Source: Saprospiraceae bacterium (GTDB taxonomy: Bacteria > Bacteroidota > Bacteroidia > Chitinophagales > Saprospiraceae). From it: a stretch of DNA of 64,000 nt. The position numbers and the translations under genes were made by a program. Shown one piece after another: positions 18,116 through 26,474 of the stretch (within the stretch, counting starts at the first letter, position 1; each line of letters begins with the position of its first letter). Where the stretch lies: NCBI GenBank assembly GCA_029263015.1, contig JAJCYI010000142.1, positions 25,286-89,285 of the forward strand. Reading direction: 5' to 3'. The notes under the pieces are model-generated. The model did not search any database and was not told the DNA's origin. It was given only the letters and a program-made list of their open reading frames with translations.

Positions 18116-18175
18116 GAAATACAAATATTGATGGTATGTCTAAATTATCTAGACATACCACTCAATTTGTATTTC
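18116..18175 (+). terminator. Long hairpin between precursor gene and maturation operon
   Basis: Inner arms GGTATGTCTA and TAGACATACC, extended by GAAATACAAAT facing ATTTGTATTTC, followed by TTTTTT. It begins 21 bases after the precursor stop. It could act as a partial terminator or mRNA stabiliser that sets a high precursor-to-enzyme ratio. Confidence 0.7.
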
Positions 18176-18258
18176 TTTTTTCAATAATTTGCCCACAATC
18201 ATTATGTCTATTTAATATGTAAAGTAACGTTAAATTGAATAAATCAAAGTCGGCATCT

Positions 18259-20199
18259 ATGAAAAACAATTATTATTTCTTAATGAATTTAATGAACATT
18301 GCTTTAATCACCTTGATTTTTTCAATCAACAATTTAGCGGCGCAAAATTTAGTTAAAAACTCAGGATTCGAAGAGCATCAAAATATACCATCTTTATGGT
18401 TCGACAATTGGGGTTATAGCAAAACATGGAAAAATATTGGCTTTTACGTGCAAATTTTCGATACAGACTATAAATTGAATAAGCAAGAAATTTCTAGGGG
18501 TTATAAAATGGATGACTATTTACCATATAAAGGGAAAGCCGTGGCTTGGATTCCCGCATATTTGATGGACACAAGAGGGTCTGTCGTAGGTGGGGGAGAA
18601 AGTGGTTACCTTTATTCACTTTTAAAAAAGCCTTTAGAAAAAAATAAATTATATAGTATAAAATTTTGGGTCAATATAAGGGGAAATTTAATTTTTGATA
18701 AATCAAAAGATTATTCTTTCCTTAAGCATTTTGGTATTTCTTTTTGCAATGAAAAGCCTTACGTGACGGGTAAATATCCAACACCAAGTTTACTAAGAAG
18801 CGATAGCCCATTTTTAATACCTATGGTTGATTTTGGGAAATGGATACAAGTCGATTACATAATAAAACCCACTGCTAATCTAAAATATATAGTAATAGGG
18901 TGGTTTGACAACCCTAATGATCCAGCTTACCGTCCTGACACATATGGCCCAACAAGATATGAATTTTTAGTAGATGATATAGTTGTAGAACAATTGGCAT
19001 CTTCAGATACGGTTAATGCCAATAAAGCTATTGAATGGCCTTATGTAAATGCTGACGGTAAAATAGTATCTTATCAGCCGGAGGTTAAAAAAAATACCAC
19101 CATTAATTTCGACTTTAATTCCTCGGCAATTAACCAAAAGGGGGAAACTGTTCTTGACTCGTTCATTCTCTGGGTTAAAAAGACTTCGCCCGACGAAGTC
19201 TTTCAAATAACTGGCTATACAGATAGTATTGGCACTATTGAATACAATGACGTTTTGTCTTTAGAGCGTGCTCAAACAGTAAAAACTTATTTGGTAGAGA
19301 AAGGGAAACTGCCAGACTATCAATTTATTATTAATAATAATGGAAACAATAATTTCATCTCGGAAAACAAGACCGAAACTGGTAGGAATATTAACAGAAG
19401 GGCAAAAATATCAGAAGCTGGAACACAACTATCTCAGAAGGTTTACCATTTGGTTACACAACATGCATTAACTGGCCAAATAGATTCTGCATTTTATTTC
19501 TTAACCAAGTGGCTAAAGATTCCAAGCACTGACAAGATTTTATTATTATTTGACCCAGATTTAAAGAACCTTCATACGGACAAAAGGTGGAATGGTGTTG
19601 AATATTTTATTCGGGAATCCTATAAAAAATATAGAAAGCCTGAATTAGCATTTAAGTTAGACAGCCTTTACTGTGTTGACCAATACTATCGGAGTTTGGG
19701 CAATAAATTTAAATCGGCAAAGGGAAGCACTCCACTTGCTTTGGAATCAGGCTTTATAGAAAATGCCAATAAAGCTCAGGTTTTACAAGAGTCAGCCATT
19801 AAAACAGTGGAAAAATTGTTATTGAATCAAGATTGGCCATCTTCAAACGAAGTAGGGCAACGCTCTTCCGAAGCTCCGGCGCTTATAATAGTGCATTCAA
19901 CTGATACTACGTTAATGAAAAGTTACTTACCCATATTTCTAAAAGCGTCAAAAAATGAAAAACTCCAAGTAGTCTGGTATGCACGGCTTTTTGACAAAAT
20001 AATGTTGGCTGAAAAAGGAATACAGCATTTTGGAACACAATACTGTTCTACAAAAGAAAACCCTATGGAATATGTGCTGTGCCCTATAGAATCCCCAGAT
20101 GACATAAATGAAATCAGGGCCAATTTGGGATTGCCCTCTCTTGACCTAAATGCTAACATTCGAATACATGAACCGAACAATCTTAAGGAGCAAAATTAA
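18259..20199 (+). CDS. OmpA-domain protein fused to a DUF6624 domain
   Basis: 646 residues from the ATG at 18259 (MKNNYYFLMN...), which gives a signal peptide ending near LAAQ; a start at 18235 would add eight polar residues. Residues about 20-250 look like a galactose-binding-like beta sandwich (NLVKNSGFEEHQNIPSLWFDNW). Residues about 280-385 are an OmpA C-terminal peptidoglycan-binding domain (TTINFDFNSSAINQKG ... GYTDSIG ... LSLERAQTVKTYLVEKG). The last ~130 residues match DUF6624 (WPSSNEVG, ALIIVHSTDT, HFGTQY). It is seven bases from the ATP-grasp gene and clearly in the same operon. Role in the peptide pathway unknown; perhaps an envelope target or receptor. Confidence 0.78.
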   Translation: MKNNYYFLMNLMNIALITLIFSINNLAAQNLVKNSGFEEHQNIPSLWFDNWGYSKTWKNIGFYVQIFDTDYKLNKQEISRGYKMDDYLPYKGKAVAWIPAYLMDTRGSVVGGGESGYLYSLLKKPLEKNKLYSIKFWVNIRGNLIFDKSKDYSFLKHFGISFCNEKPYVTGKYPTPSLLRSDSPFLIPMVDFGKWIQVDYIIKPTANLKYIVIGWFDNPNDPAYRPDTYGPTRYEFLVDDIVVEQLASSDTVNANKAIEWPYVNADGKIVSYQPEVKKNTTINFDFNSSAINQKGETVLDSFILWVKKTSPDEVFQITGYTDSIGTIEYNDVLSLERAQTVKTYLVEKGKLPDYQFIINNNGNNNFISENKTETGRNINRRAKISEAGTQLSQKVYHLVTQHALTGQIDSAFYFLTKWLKIPSTDKILLLFDPDLKNLHTDKRWNGVEYFIRESYKKYRKPELAFKLDSLYCVDQYYRSLGNKFKSAKGSTPLALESGFIENANKAQVLQESAIKTVEKLLLNQDWPSSNEVGQRSSEAPALIIVHSTDTTLMKSYLPIFLKASKNEKLQVVWYARLFDKIMLAEKGIQHFGTQYCSTKENPMEYVLCPIESPDDINEIRANLGLPSLDLNANIRIHEPNNLKEQN

Positions 20200-20205
20200 C
20201 AGTAT

Positions 20206-21198
20206 ATGTTATTAATTCTTTCTCAAGAAAATGATGTAAGCACAGTTCATATTCTTCAGTGGCTTATCCATTGGGGGGTTCCTTTTTTCAGAATAAATGA
20301 GGAAGACAACATATCGGTAGATACACTTTCTATTGGCCCAAATAATTGCAGAGAAATAATTTTGATGAAAAATGGTAAACATCGTCTAGTTTTAAACGAA
20401 TTAAAGGCTTGTTGGTATAGACGTGGTGCAGTTCATTTAAGAATAAAAAACCAGTTTCCGATTGAAATTGAAAAGCCACTTAGTGAGAGAGTTTTTACTC
20501 ACATGAAAGCGGAAGCTAGAGCTTGTGAGGATTATATTAATTTTATAATAGAATCTTTGCCTCGGATAAATACTTACAATCGGAGAGATGTCAATAAGCT
20601 TATAATATTAGATATTGCTTCGAGAATTGGACTAAAAATACCAAAGACATTAGTGACAACTAAGAAAGAAATATACTTGAGCACATTTGGCAATAATCAA
20701 AAAACGATTACGAAAAGCATACATACAGGTTTTGATTACATGCGTGTAAATGATGAAGGGAAAGAGGAACGATATTCAACCTATACTGAAGTCCTAGACT
20801 TTTTAAATCTTCCAAACAGTTTTTTCCCTTCAAAATTTCAGGAAAAAATTGAAAAAGAGGCCGACATTCGAGTATTTTATTTATTCGGTGACTTTTACAC
20901 TATGGCTATTATGTCACAGGACAACCCTCAAACTTCGACTGATTTTAGAAAATATGATAATATTAAACCAAATCGGAGATTCCCTGCGAAACTACCTTTT
21001 GAAGTTGAGCAAAAGCTTGATTCTCTCATGAGAGCAATCGAATTAGAGTCTGGATCCATTGATTTAATACTAACTAAAGATGGCGAATTCATTTTCTTAG
21101 AAGTGAATCCAGTGGGTCAATTTAACATGGTTTCAGTTCCATGTAATTACAACCTTGAAAAGATTTTTGCACATAAACTTAAAACATTCCTTAGCTAA
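20206..21198 (+). CDS. gwsG: ATP-grasp peptide maturase, grasp-with-spasm system
   Basis: 330 residues. By family, it activates carboxylates of the precursor peptide with ATP and joins them to hydroxyl or amine side chains. The N-terminal part includes ACWYRRGAVHLR (about residues 70-80), typical of peptide-modifying ATP-grasps. The C-terminal grasp has DLILTKDGEFIFLEVNPVGQ with Mg-binding E299 and N301. It starts six bases after the OmpA gene and its stop overlaps the next ATG (TAATG). The SPASM protein two genes on identifies the grasp-with-spasm type. AT-rich composition, unlike the flanking core genes, suggests transfer. Confidence 0.86.
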   Translation: MLLILSQENDVSTVHILQWLIHWGVPFFRINEEDNISVDTLSIGPNNCREIILMKNGKHRLVLNELKACWYRRGAVHLRIKNQFPIEIEKPLSERVFTHMKAEARACEDYINFIIESLPRINTYNRRDVNKLIILDIASRIGLKIPKTLVTTKKEIYLSTFGNNQKTITKSIHTGFDYMRVNDEGKEERYSTYTEVLDFLNLPNSFFPSKFQEKIEKEADIRVFYLFGDFYTMAIMSQDNPQTSTDFRKYDNIKPNRRFPAKLPFEVEQKLDSLMRAIELESGSIDLILTKDGEFIFLEVNPVGQFNMVSVPCNYNLEKIFAHKLKTFLS

Positions 21199-21437
21199 TG
21201 AATACCATAAAAGAAAAACTATTAGTCCACAATTTTCCTGACCTGCTTAAGTATGGAGATTTACCGATTACTATTCATTATACTCAAAAATTTACTACCC
21301 TTATAGAGGGGCAGGAGGTAGTTGTTGAGCCATTGAAACTAAAATTCCATGAAGTGGAAGATTATCATAGCAACAATGTTCAGCCAAAGGGTGGGCACTA
21401 TAAGCCTATTTCTAAATTTGTTGATGGAGTATTATGA
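21198..21437 (+). CDS. 79-residue protein between the ATP-grasp and SPASM genes
   Basis: Translationally coupled on both sides: ATG inside TAATG at its start, and ATGA overlap with the next gene at its end. No signal peptide and no GG leader. The N-terminal half has beta-strand character (LPITIHYTQKFTTLIEGQEVVVEPLKLKF), and the tail NNVQPKGGHYKPISKFVDGVL is polar. It could be a precursor-binding (RRE-like) helper or a second substrate; nothing in the sequence decides this. I do not recognise the family, though such a small frame between the two maturases may be a regular part of this type of system. Confidence 0.68.
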   Translation: MNTIKEKLLVHNFPDLLKYGDLPITIHYTQKFTTLIEGQEVVVEPLKLKFHEVEDYHSNNVQPKGGHYKPISKFVDGVL

Positions 21438-22564
21438 AAAAGCTTGAAGCAAATTCTAATGAAATATATGTATTGAACCCTACAGCAATACCTGTTAAAG
21501 GTTTAAGCAGAAGCATATTATGTGATATAGAACGTCATGTATATACTCTTATTCCTAATGCGCTATACGAATTACTAAGAGAAAATAGAACTGGAATAAT
21601 TTCTGAAGTCATTTATAGATATTCAAATAAAGATGAATTGATTACAAAAACAATTGAAGAATATTTTGATTTTCTGATTCAGGGTGATTATATATTTTTT
21701 ACCAATTCTCCTGACCTATTTCAACCGTTAGAATTTGAATGGGATTATCCAGCTAAAATAACAAATGCCATTATTGACGTTAACGATTTTACTGATGTCA
21801 ATTTTGAAGAAATATTATCCCAGTTAGAATCATTAGGTTGCTATGCTATACAGATTCGACTATATTGTCAAATGGCTGCTTCTGAAATGGCCAAAAAAAT
21901 TTTCGAACCCACCAAAAAATCAAAAATTCAAGCGATTGAGATTGTACTACCATTTGCCAGTTTCTGTGAGTTGGATAGCTGGAGCAAATTGACTGATTTA
22001 TACACCAGAATCAAATATTTACAATTTTACAATGCTCCGAAATATGAAATTTTACAGGAATTTGGTTACAATGGTATGGGGCTTATTTACCTCATTAAGG
22101 ACAATATAGAAAATGAAAAATGCTGTGGCGTAGTACACTCGCAATATTTTACTTTGAATATATCATCATACACCGAGGCCCAACACCACAACACCTGCCT
22201 CAACCGCAAAATCTCCATAGACACCCACGGCAACATCAAAAACTGCCCCAGCATGAAAGAAAGCTACGGCAACATCCGCGACACCACCCTCCGCGAAGCC
22301 CTCGGAAAGCCCGGCTTCAAAAAATACTGGAACATCAACAAAGACCAGATAGAAGTATGCAAGGATTGTGAATTCAGATATATCTGCACCGACTGCCGGG
22401 CCTATATAGAAGACCCAGAAAACATCCACTCCAAGCCCCTCAAGTGCGGCTACAACCCCTTCACCTGCGAGTGGGAGGAGTGGAGCACCAACCCCCTCAA
22501 GCAAAAGGCCATCGAGCACTACGGCTTGGAGGAACTGGTGAAAAAAGAAGAAAAAGCAATGTAA
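21434..22564 (+). CDS. gwsS: SPASM-domain peptide maturase, grasp-with-spasm system
   Basis: 376 residues. The C-terminal SPASM domain is complete: C255, C271 (GNIKNCPSMKESYGNI), C309-xx-C312 and C318-xx-C321 (CKDCEFRYICTDC), C338 and C345 (CGYNPFTC), enough for two auxiliary Fe-S clusters. The N-terminal part has no radical-SAM CxxxCxxC, as in other grasp-with-spasm partners, so it likely recognises peptide or does different chemistry. Base composition changes sharply near 22165 (about residue 245): AT-rich codons before, C-ending GC-rich codons through most of the SPASM part. The boundary matches the domain boundary, which suggests a recombinant gene. Last gene of the operon. Confidence 0.87.
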   Translation: MKKLEANSNEIYVLNPTAIPVKGLSRSILCDIERHVYTLIPNALYELLRENRTGIISEVIYRYSNKDELITKTIEEYFDFLIQGDYIFFTNSPDLFQPLEFEWDYPAKITNAIIDVNDFTDVNFEEILSQLESLGCYAIQIRLYCQMAASEMAKKIFEPTKKSKIQAIEIVLPFASFCELDSWSKLTDLYTRIKYLQFYNAPKYEILQEFGYNGMGLIYLIKDNIENEKCCGVVHSQYFTLNISSYTEAQHHNTCLNRKISIDTHGNIKNCPSMKESYGNIRDTTLREALGKPGFKKYWNINKDQIEVCKDCEFRYICTDCRAYIEDPENIHSKPLKCGYNPFTCEWEEWSTNPLKQKAIEHYGLEELVKKEEKAM

Positions 22565-22578
22565 ATAATGCAATCCGA

Positions 22579-22681
22579 TCGTGTTTGGTTATTTTGTCCG
22601 ATTTGATTATGCGTGAGGGGGGGTGGAGACACGGGAGGTGCAGGATCCTAAATTGTACTTCTCGATTGGAATGGATTTTTA
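22579..22681 (+). pseudogene. Detached 3' fragment of the OMP gene
   Basis: Resembles 16696-16795 at roughly 85 percent by eye, from TTTGGTTATTTTGTCCG through GGATTTTTAG. It contains a premature TGA and a small frame slip, so it is not translated as such. It starts 15 bases after the SPASM gene stop and forms the right boundary of the island. Confidence 0.8.
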
Positions 22682-22710
22682 GGAGGGGGGCTTATTTATT
22701 TCCCGTCTCA

Positions 22711-23232
22711 CTATCCAAAACCCTCGAACACCTCATCAATATCCAGTGTAATTCCAGTAGCAGGATCGGTGAATTTGCCATCGGCATAGGTGACGAATTT
22801 TTCGTCTGGGGTAAAAATGCTGACCGTGCGGGTGGTGGGCACCACGATCCAAGCAGACTTGACTCCAGCAGGGAAGTAATTTTCAAAAATCTTGTTTTTT
22901 ACGCTTTCGAGGTCTTGTTTTGGAGAAAGGATTTCGATAGTGGTAAGGGGCGGCTCTTTGACTTTCAAGACATCTTTGGACAGAAGTAGTTCTCTTTTTG
23001 CGAATATCGAAATATCCGGTACGGTAGGACGAGAAGACTTTGGGAGTTCCAAATCAACTTCGGTCACTATACTATATTTCTTTCTATAATGGGTGCGGAG
23101 TGCAAATCCTACATTCAATTGGATTTGGCTGTGATTGAGGCTTGGCATGGGTTTGTTGCGTTCTGTTTCGTAATCGGTAGTATAGCCCGTTTCACTGGCA
23201 GCAAGGTCTTGATAGTCATCGTCTTTCATCAT
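22711..23232 (-). CDS. Uma2 family (DUF820) nuclease-fold protein
   Basis: 173 residues of the Uma2/DUF820 family, which has a restriction-endonuclease-like (PD-ExK) core. Visible elements are ETERNKPMPSLNHSQIQLNV near residues 25-42, a strand with VTEVDLELPKSSRPTVPDIS containing the family PDIS/Asp position, IEILSPKQ with the catalytic Glu/Lys area (TTIEILSPKQDLESVKNKI), and the C-terminal DIDEVFEGF. Such genes are often mobile and multicopy; biological role uncertain. It lies between the OMP 3' fragment and the intact 475-residue gene, whereas these two ends are only ~60 bp apart in the 16.8-kb copy. Confidence 0.83.
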   Translation of the reverse strand: MMKDDDYQDLAASETGYTTDYETERNKPMPSLNHSQIQLNVGFALRTHYRKKYSIVTEVDLELPKSSRPTVPDISIFAKRELLLSKDVLKVKEPPLTTIEILSPKQDLESVKNKIFENYFPAGVKSAWIVVPTTRTVSIFTPDEKFVTYADGKFTDPATGITLDIDEVFEGFG

Positions 23233-23281
23233 GGCTATTTTTTTATGATAACAAATTTAAGTATAAAACCGGATATCCGCC

Positions 23282-24709
23282 TCACTTCTCATAGCTTACT
23301 TTCACCAACCTTACTTTGTGTCGCCGTTCGCTGGGCGCTACAAAAGTGTCCTTAGAAATTTGAATCCCGTCCCTGAAACGGATGGCCAGACCTTTCCTTT
23401 CCGTATTCATCACAGCATTGCGGTCATATTCACCATTGCCGTTGATAACGTACTCGCTAACTGTATTTTCCTGTTTAATTTCATCATTGAAGACCACCCG
23501 GAGGGAAGACGGTGTTTTAGCCAAAAAATAAGATGAATAAATGGCGTCGTCGTCTTGAGAATATTGTTTTTTGTGGAGGATGTTTTTCCAGTGCAACTCT
23601 CCGGTAGGGTGTATGGAGAACAAGAATATATCGTCGTAATAGTAATCAATAATGGGACGGATTCCTGTCCTGCCGTTATAGGCCGCTGAAGAACCGCCGC
23701 GCACAAATTCCCTGGCAAGTTCCCCTATCATTAAAATACCTCCGTCCCTCCTCAACACTATTTCTTGAACGTTTACTTCAGTAAGGCTCGTTTTTTTGGA
23801 ATTCTCTTTTTCGAGGAGTATTTTGATAAATTCATCTTCAAACGGATGGAAAACAAGTACTTGATCCTCAGGATTTGCGTGTGAAATATTGAGGTAAAAA
23901 AGACCGTCCGTTTTGGCCGTATTATCGTCGCCGTATAACCCACCTGCCACGAGGGACTTGTTGAGGTTGTCAAAGGTGAAAAAGGCATCATAAGTCAAGT
24001 GGTTCTGCATGTTGACAGTATACCGCCTCAATTGGCTGTCTTCCCCTCCACTGCATTCAAATATTTCGATGTAATGGCTGGATTGCTTAGATCGCTTGTT
24101 TTCTTTTTTCAGCACAAAATACATATTGCCGTTGTTGTCCACCAACATCTCTTGGAAATCCCTCCCAAATTGGAAATCTTCGGTAGTGAGCTTCCGTTCC
24201 CATAACAATTTCATACGTCCCATGTGAAAGGCCATGGCATTGATTTCGTTTTGGTTTTCGAAACTCCATAGCAAGGCCACCTTTTTGTCTTCGGAATAAG
24301 CCACGTCTATATTGGGCTTGTAAAATATCCCTCCTAAGTCTTTTATTGAAACTGAGTCCACAAGGTTGGCGCCAGGATTATAGCGGTGTGCTTTGACGAT
24401 AGTGTGTTGTTTTTTCCGAAAGGTATAAAGAACACAAAAATCCCCGCCAATGGTGACGACATCAATAAGTTCTGGGCGTTTTTTATCCAGTTCTATCTCT
24501 TTTTCCCATTGCTGGTGCAGGCGTTCATCAAAGCCCTGCACTTCAAAGCTAGTGCCCCGGTCATGGAAAAGGAGCACATTGCCGCGCTGGTCATCAAACA
24601 TATAATAAGAGACGTTTTCCCGAATCAATATTTCATCAGAAACAGTAACTGACTGGGCATCAAGCAATAAGGGAGACAGAAGGATGGAGAAGCATATTAA
24701 TTTTTTCAT
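23282..24709 (-). CDS. Secreted protein of unknown function
   Basis: 475 residues with a signal peptide (MKKLICFSILLSPLLLDAQ). The mature part is beta-rich with repeated short strands such as GNVLLFHDRG, DFCVLYTFRKK, KKVALLWSFEN and GNMYFVLKKEN, suggesting a beta-propeller-like fold. No catalytic motif recognised. The C-terminal ~75 residues are duplicated as a detached fragment at 16853-17092. Probably periplasmic or surface located. Upstream lies a CAGTGGGCA/TGCCCACTG inverted repeat. Confidence 0.75.
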   Translation of the reverse strand: MKKLICFSILLSPLLLDAQSVTVSDEILIRENVSYYMFDDQRGNVLLFHDRGTSFEVQGFDERLHQQWEKEIELDKKRPELIDVVTIGGDFCVLYTFRKKQHTIVKAHRYNPGANLVDSVSIKDLGGIFYKPNIDVAYSEDKKVALLWSFENQNEINAMAFHMGRMKLLWERKLTTEDFQFGRDFQEMLVDNNGNMYFVLKKENKRSKQSSHYIEIFECSGGEDSQLRRYTVNMQNHLTYDAFFTFDNLNKSLVAGGLYGDDNTAKTDGLFYLNISHANPEDQVLVFHPFEDEFIKILLEKENSKKTSLTEVNVQEIVLRRDGGILMIGELAREFVRGGSSAAYNGRTGIRPIIDYYYDDIFLFSIHPTGELHWKNILHKKQYSQDDDAIYSSYFLAKTPSSLRVVFNDEIKQENTVSEYVINGNGEYDRNAVMNTERKGLAIRFRDGIQISKDTFVAPSERRHKVRLVKVSYEK

Positions 24710-24734
24710 AGCCTGGTTGGTCTGTGGGCAGTGG

Positions 24735-24788
24735 TAGTAAACAGCAGGCAGTGGGCAGGAAGAAAAGGTTATTGCCCACTGCCTACTG
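24735..24788. repeat. Inverted repeat of GGCAGTGGGCA units
   Basis: AACAGCAGGCAGTGGGCA faces TGCCCACTGCCTACTGTT. It lies between the RDD stop and the next start on the minus strand, so it may also act as the RDD terminator. It is related to the AGTCGGCAGT words found inside mnmE and the TonB receptor. Confidence 0.65.
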
Positions 24789-24790
24789 TT

Positions 24791-25528
24791 TTATCTTGTC
24801 AAAACGATATAATCCCTGATTATTGTTTTCAAAAATTCAGTTTGTCTTCCTTTTGGGGGCGCAATATCCAACTGTTTTGAAATGACTTGAACGGCTTCGT
24901 TGATAGCGTGTGCGTGAGCTGGGTTGCGCCAAGATTTGTACCTGGTCAAAGTGTTTTTTATCAAGAGCACATCAGGTTCAGCGAGTTGTTTGACTTCGGG
25001 GTATTTTGGTTCGTAATCTTCGATTGTTTGGATGTTCAGAATGTCGGATAGTTGAAAATGAAGTTGGTTTTTCACTCTGATGACGGCTGTGTTGGCAGCA
25101 AGGTCACCAAGCCGTTGACCCCGGTAAGTAGAAGAAATCAATACGGCACCAAGAACCCCAGCGGAGAAAATAAAATCAACCAAAAGGAACAAGCTTCTCA
25201 TCAGGAAATCACCTGGCCCTGGTTCTTGTCCATCGAGCCGAACCACTTTCAGGTTAGTCGCTTTTTTGCCCCAGGATTGGCCGTTAGAAAATATTTCGGA
25301 CATAAAATGATAGAGCATCAATCCTGCCAGTTGCATCAGCCCAAGAAAACGGAATCCCCAATCAGTTATAAAATCCCCGAATAAGGTCGCCAAGAAAAAT
25401 AATAGGAAAAAATAGATGACAAAAAATAACAGCAGGTCGATAAAAAAACCAAAGAACCGCTCCCGCAAGGAGGCCAGCTCATATTCTATCATCACATTTT
25501 GAGTGGTGCGTATGTCTATGGTTGCCAC
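24791..25528 (-). CDS. RDD family membrane protein
   Basis: 245 residues. The family R-x-x-A/F-D/D signature is seen as LRERFFGFFIDLLLFFVIYF (first helix), a second helix VIYFFLLFFLATLF, then the conserved NGQSWGKKATNLKVVRLDG, a third helix around LFLLVDFIFSAGVLGAVLIS, and the motif GQRLGDLAANTAVIRVK. The last ~80 residues form a soluble helical tail. Inner membrane; RDD proteins are implicated in transport of small molecules or ions, but the substrate here is unknown. Monocistronic by layout. Confidence 0.88.
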   Translation of the reverse strand: MATIDIRTTQNVMIEYELASLRERFFGFFIDLLLFFVIYFFLLFFLATLFGDFITDWGFRFLGLMQLAGLMLYHFMSEIFSNGQSWGKKATNLKVVRLDGQEPGPGDFLMRSLFLLVDFIFSAGVLGAVLISSTYRGQRLGDLAANTAVIRVKNQLHFQLSDILNIQTIEDYEPKYPEVKQLAEPDVLLIKNTLTRYKSWRNPAHAHAINEAVQVISKQLDIAPPKGRQTEFLKTIIRDYIVLTR

Positions 25529-25609
25529 GAATCAGTTTACTGGTTACTGTAAAACAAGGCTTCGAAAATACGAACAATGTATTTAATACTCAACACCTAA
25601 TTCCATTCC

Positions 25610-26413
25610 TTAACAGCCCGCTAACATTTTTCCGGCAATTTCTTTAAGCAACTTCGCCGCAAGGGCGGCAGTCATATCCGAAATATCGCGGTGAGGGTTG
25701 TATTCCACAATATCGGCTCCGATAACTGGTGCATTGATGTTTTGGATTAAGCGCAGCACTTCCCTTGTTGTCAGTCCACCAGGTTCATGGTGCGATACCC
25801 CTGGTGCGAAAGCAGGGTCGAGGCCGTCAAGGTCAAGTGAAATATAGAGTGGTTTTTCAAATGAAAGGCTCTTCCATTTTTCCTCAAAATCTTTTGCTTC
25901 AACCACTGAAATATCAAAACGGGCCACCTGTTCTCGTTGGTGGGGATTGAATGTGCGAATGCCCACTTGTGTCAGTTTGCCAACTAATTTCTCCTCCATG
26001 ATGCGGGCAAACGGGCAGGCGTGGGAATATCGGTTGCCCTCAAATTCATCGTATAGGTCGCCGTGGGCATCGATTTGCAGAATTTCAAAATCATCAAAAA
26101 ACTGTTGGTATGCACGGATGATGGGGTAGGTGATGGAATGGTCGCCACCAAGCGTCAATGCCTTTGAGCCATTGGTTAGCACTTTCGCCATCCTTCTTTC
26201 GATGTCCAAATAGTTGTCGAACTCTATATTGCCGATGTCCTGGAAATGCTCGTGCTCGATGGGGTTGTCGGTATTTTCCGTCCAGTAGTTGCCGGCACCG
26301 TTGTGCAGCGTTTGCCTGATGCGATCGGGGGCAAGGGCAGGGCCTTGAAGAAAGCTGGAATGTGGATCGAAAGGGATGCCGAGGAGGGTGACTATGGTAT
26401 TGTTGTTTTGCAT
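25610..26413 (-). CDS. Arginase/agmatinase-family ureohydrolase
   Basis: 267 residues. The binuclear manganese motifs of the ureohydrolase family are all present: GGDHS (TLGGDHSITYP), DAHGD (QIDAHGDLYDEF) and the late DLDGLDPAFAPG. Arginases, agmatinases and formimidoylglutamases share these, and the sequence does not fix the substrate. Agmatinase (speB, putrescine from agmatine) is most likely because of the size and the SHACPFARIMEE loop. Cytoplasmic. Divergent from the DUF1016 gene. Confidence 0.86.
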   Translation of the reverse strand: MQNNNTIVTLLGIPFDPHSSFLQGPALAPDRIRQTLHNGAGNYWTENTDNPIEHEHFQDIGNIEFDNYLDIERRMAKVLTNGSKALTLGGDHSITYPIIRAYQQFFDDFEILQIDAHGDLYDEFEGNRYSHACPFARIMEEKLVGKLTQVGIRTFNPHQREQVARFDISVVEAKDFEEKWKSLSFEKPLYISLDLDGLDPAFAPGVSHHEPGGLTTREVLRLIQNINAPVIGADIVEYNPHRDISDMTAALAAKLLKEIAGKMLAGC

Positions 26414-26474
26414 GTTTGGAATAGATTGTTACCTTGCTGTGGTAAAAGTATTGATAACTCAAAAAACCATAACC

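Noticed and set aside
21434..22564. Radical SAM enzyme call for the SPASM protein
   Set aside because: No CxxxCxxC motif in the N-terminal half; only SPASM cysteines are present.
22166..22573. 135-residue minus-strand frame
   Set aside because: Antisense to the GC-rich SPASM segment; Val/Gly-rich composition is a by-product of C-ending codons on the other strand.
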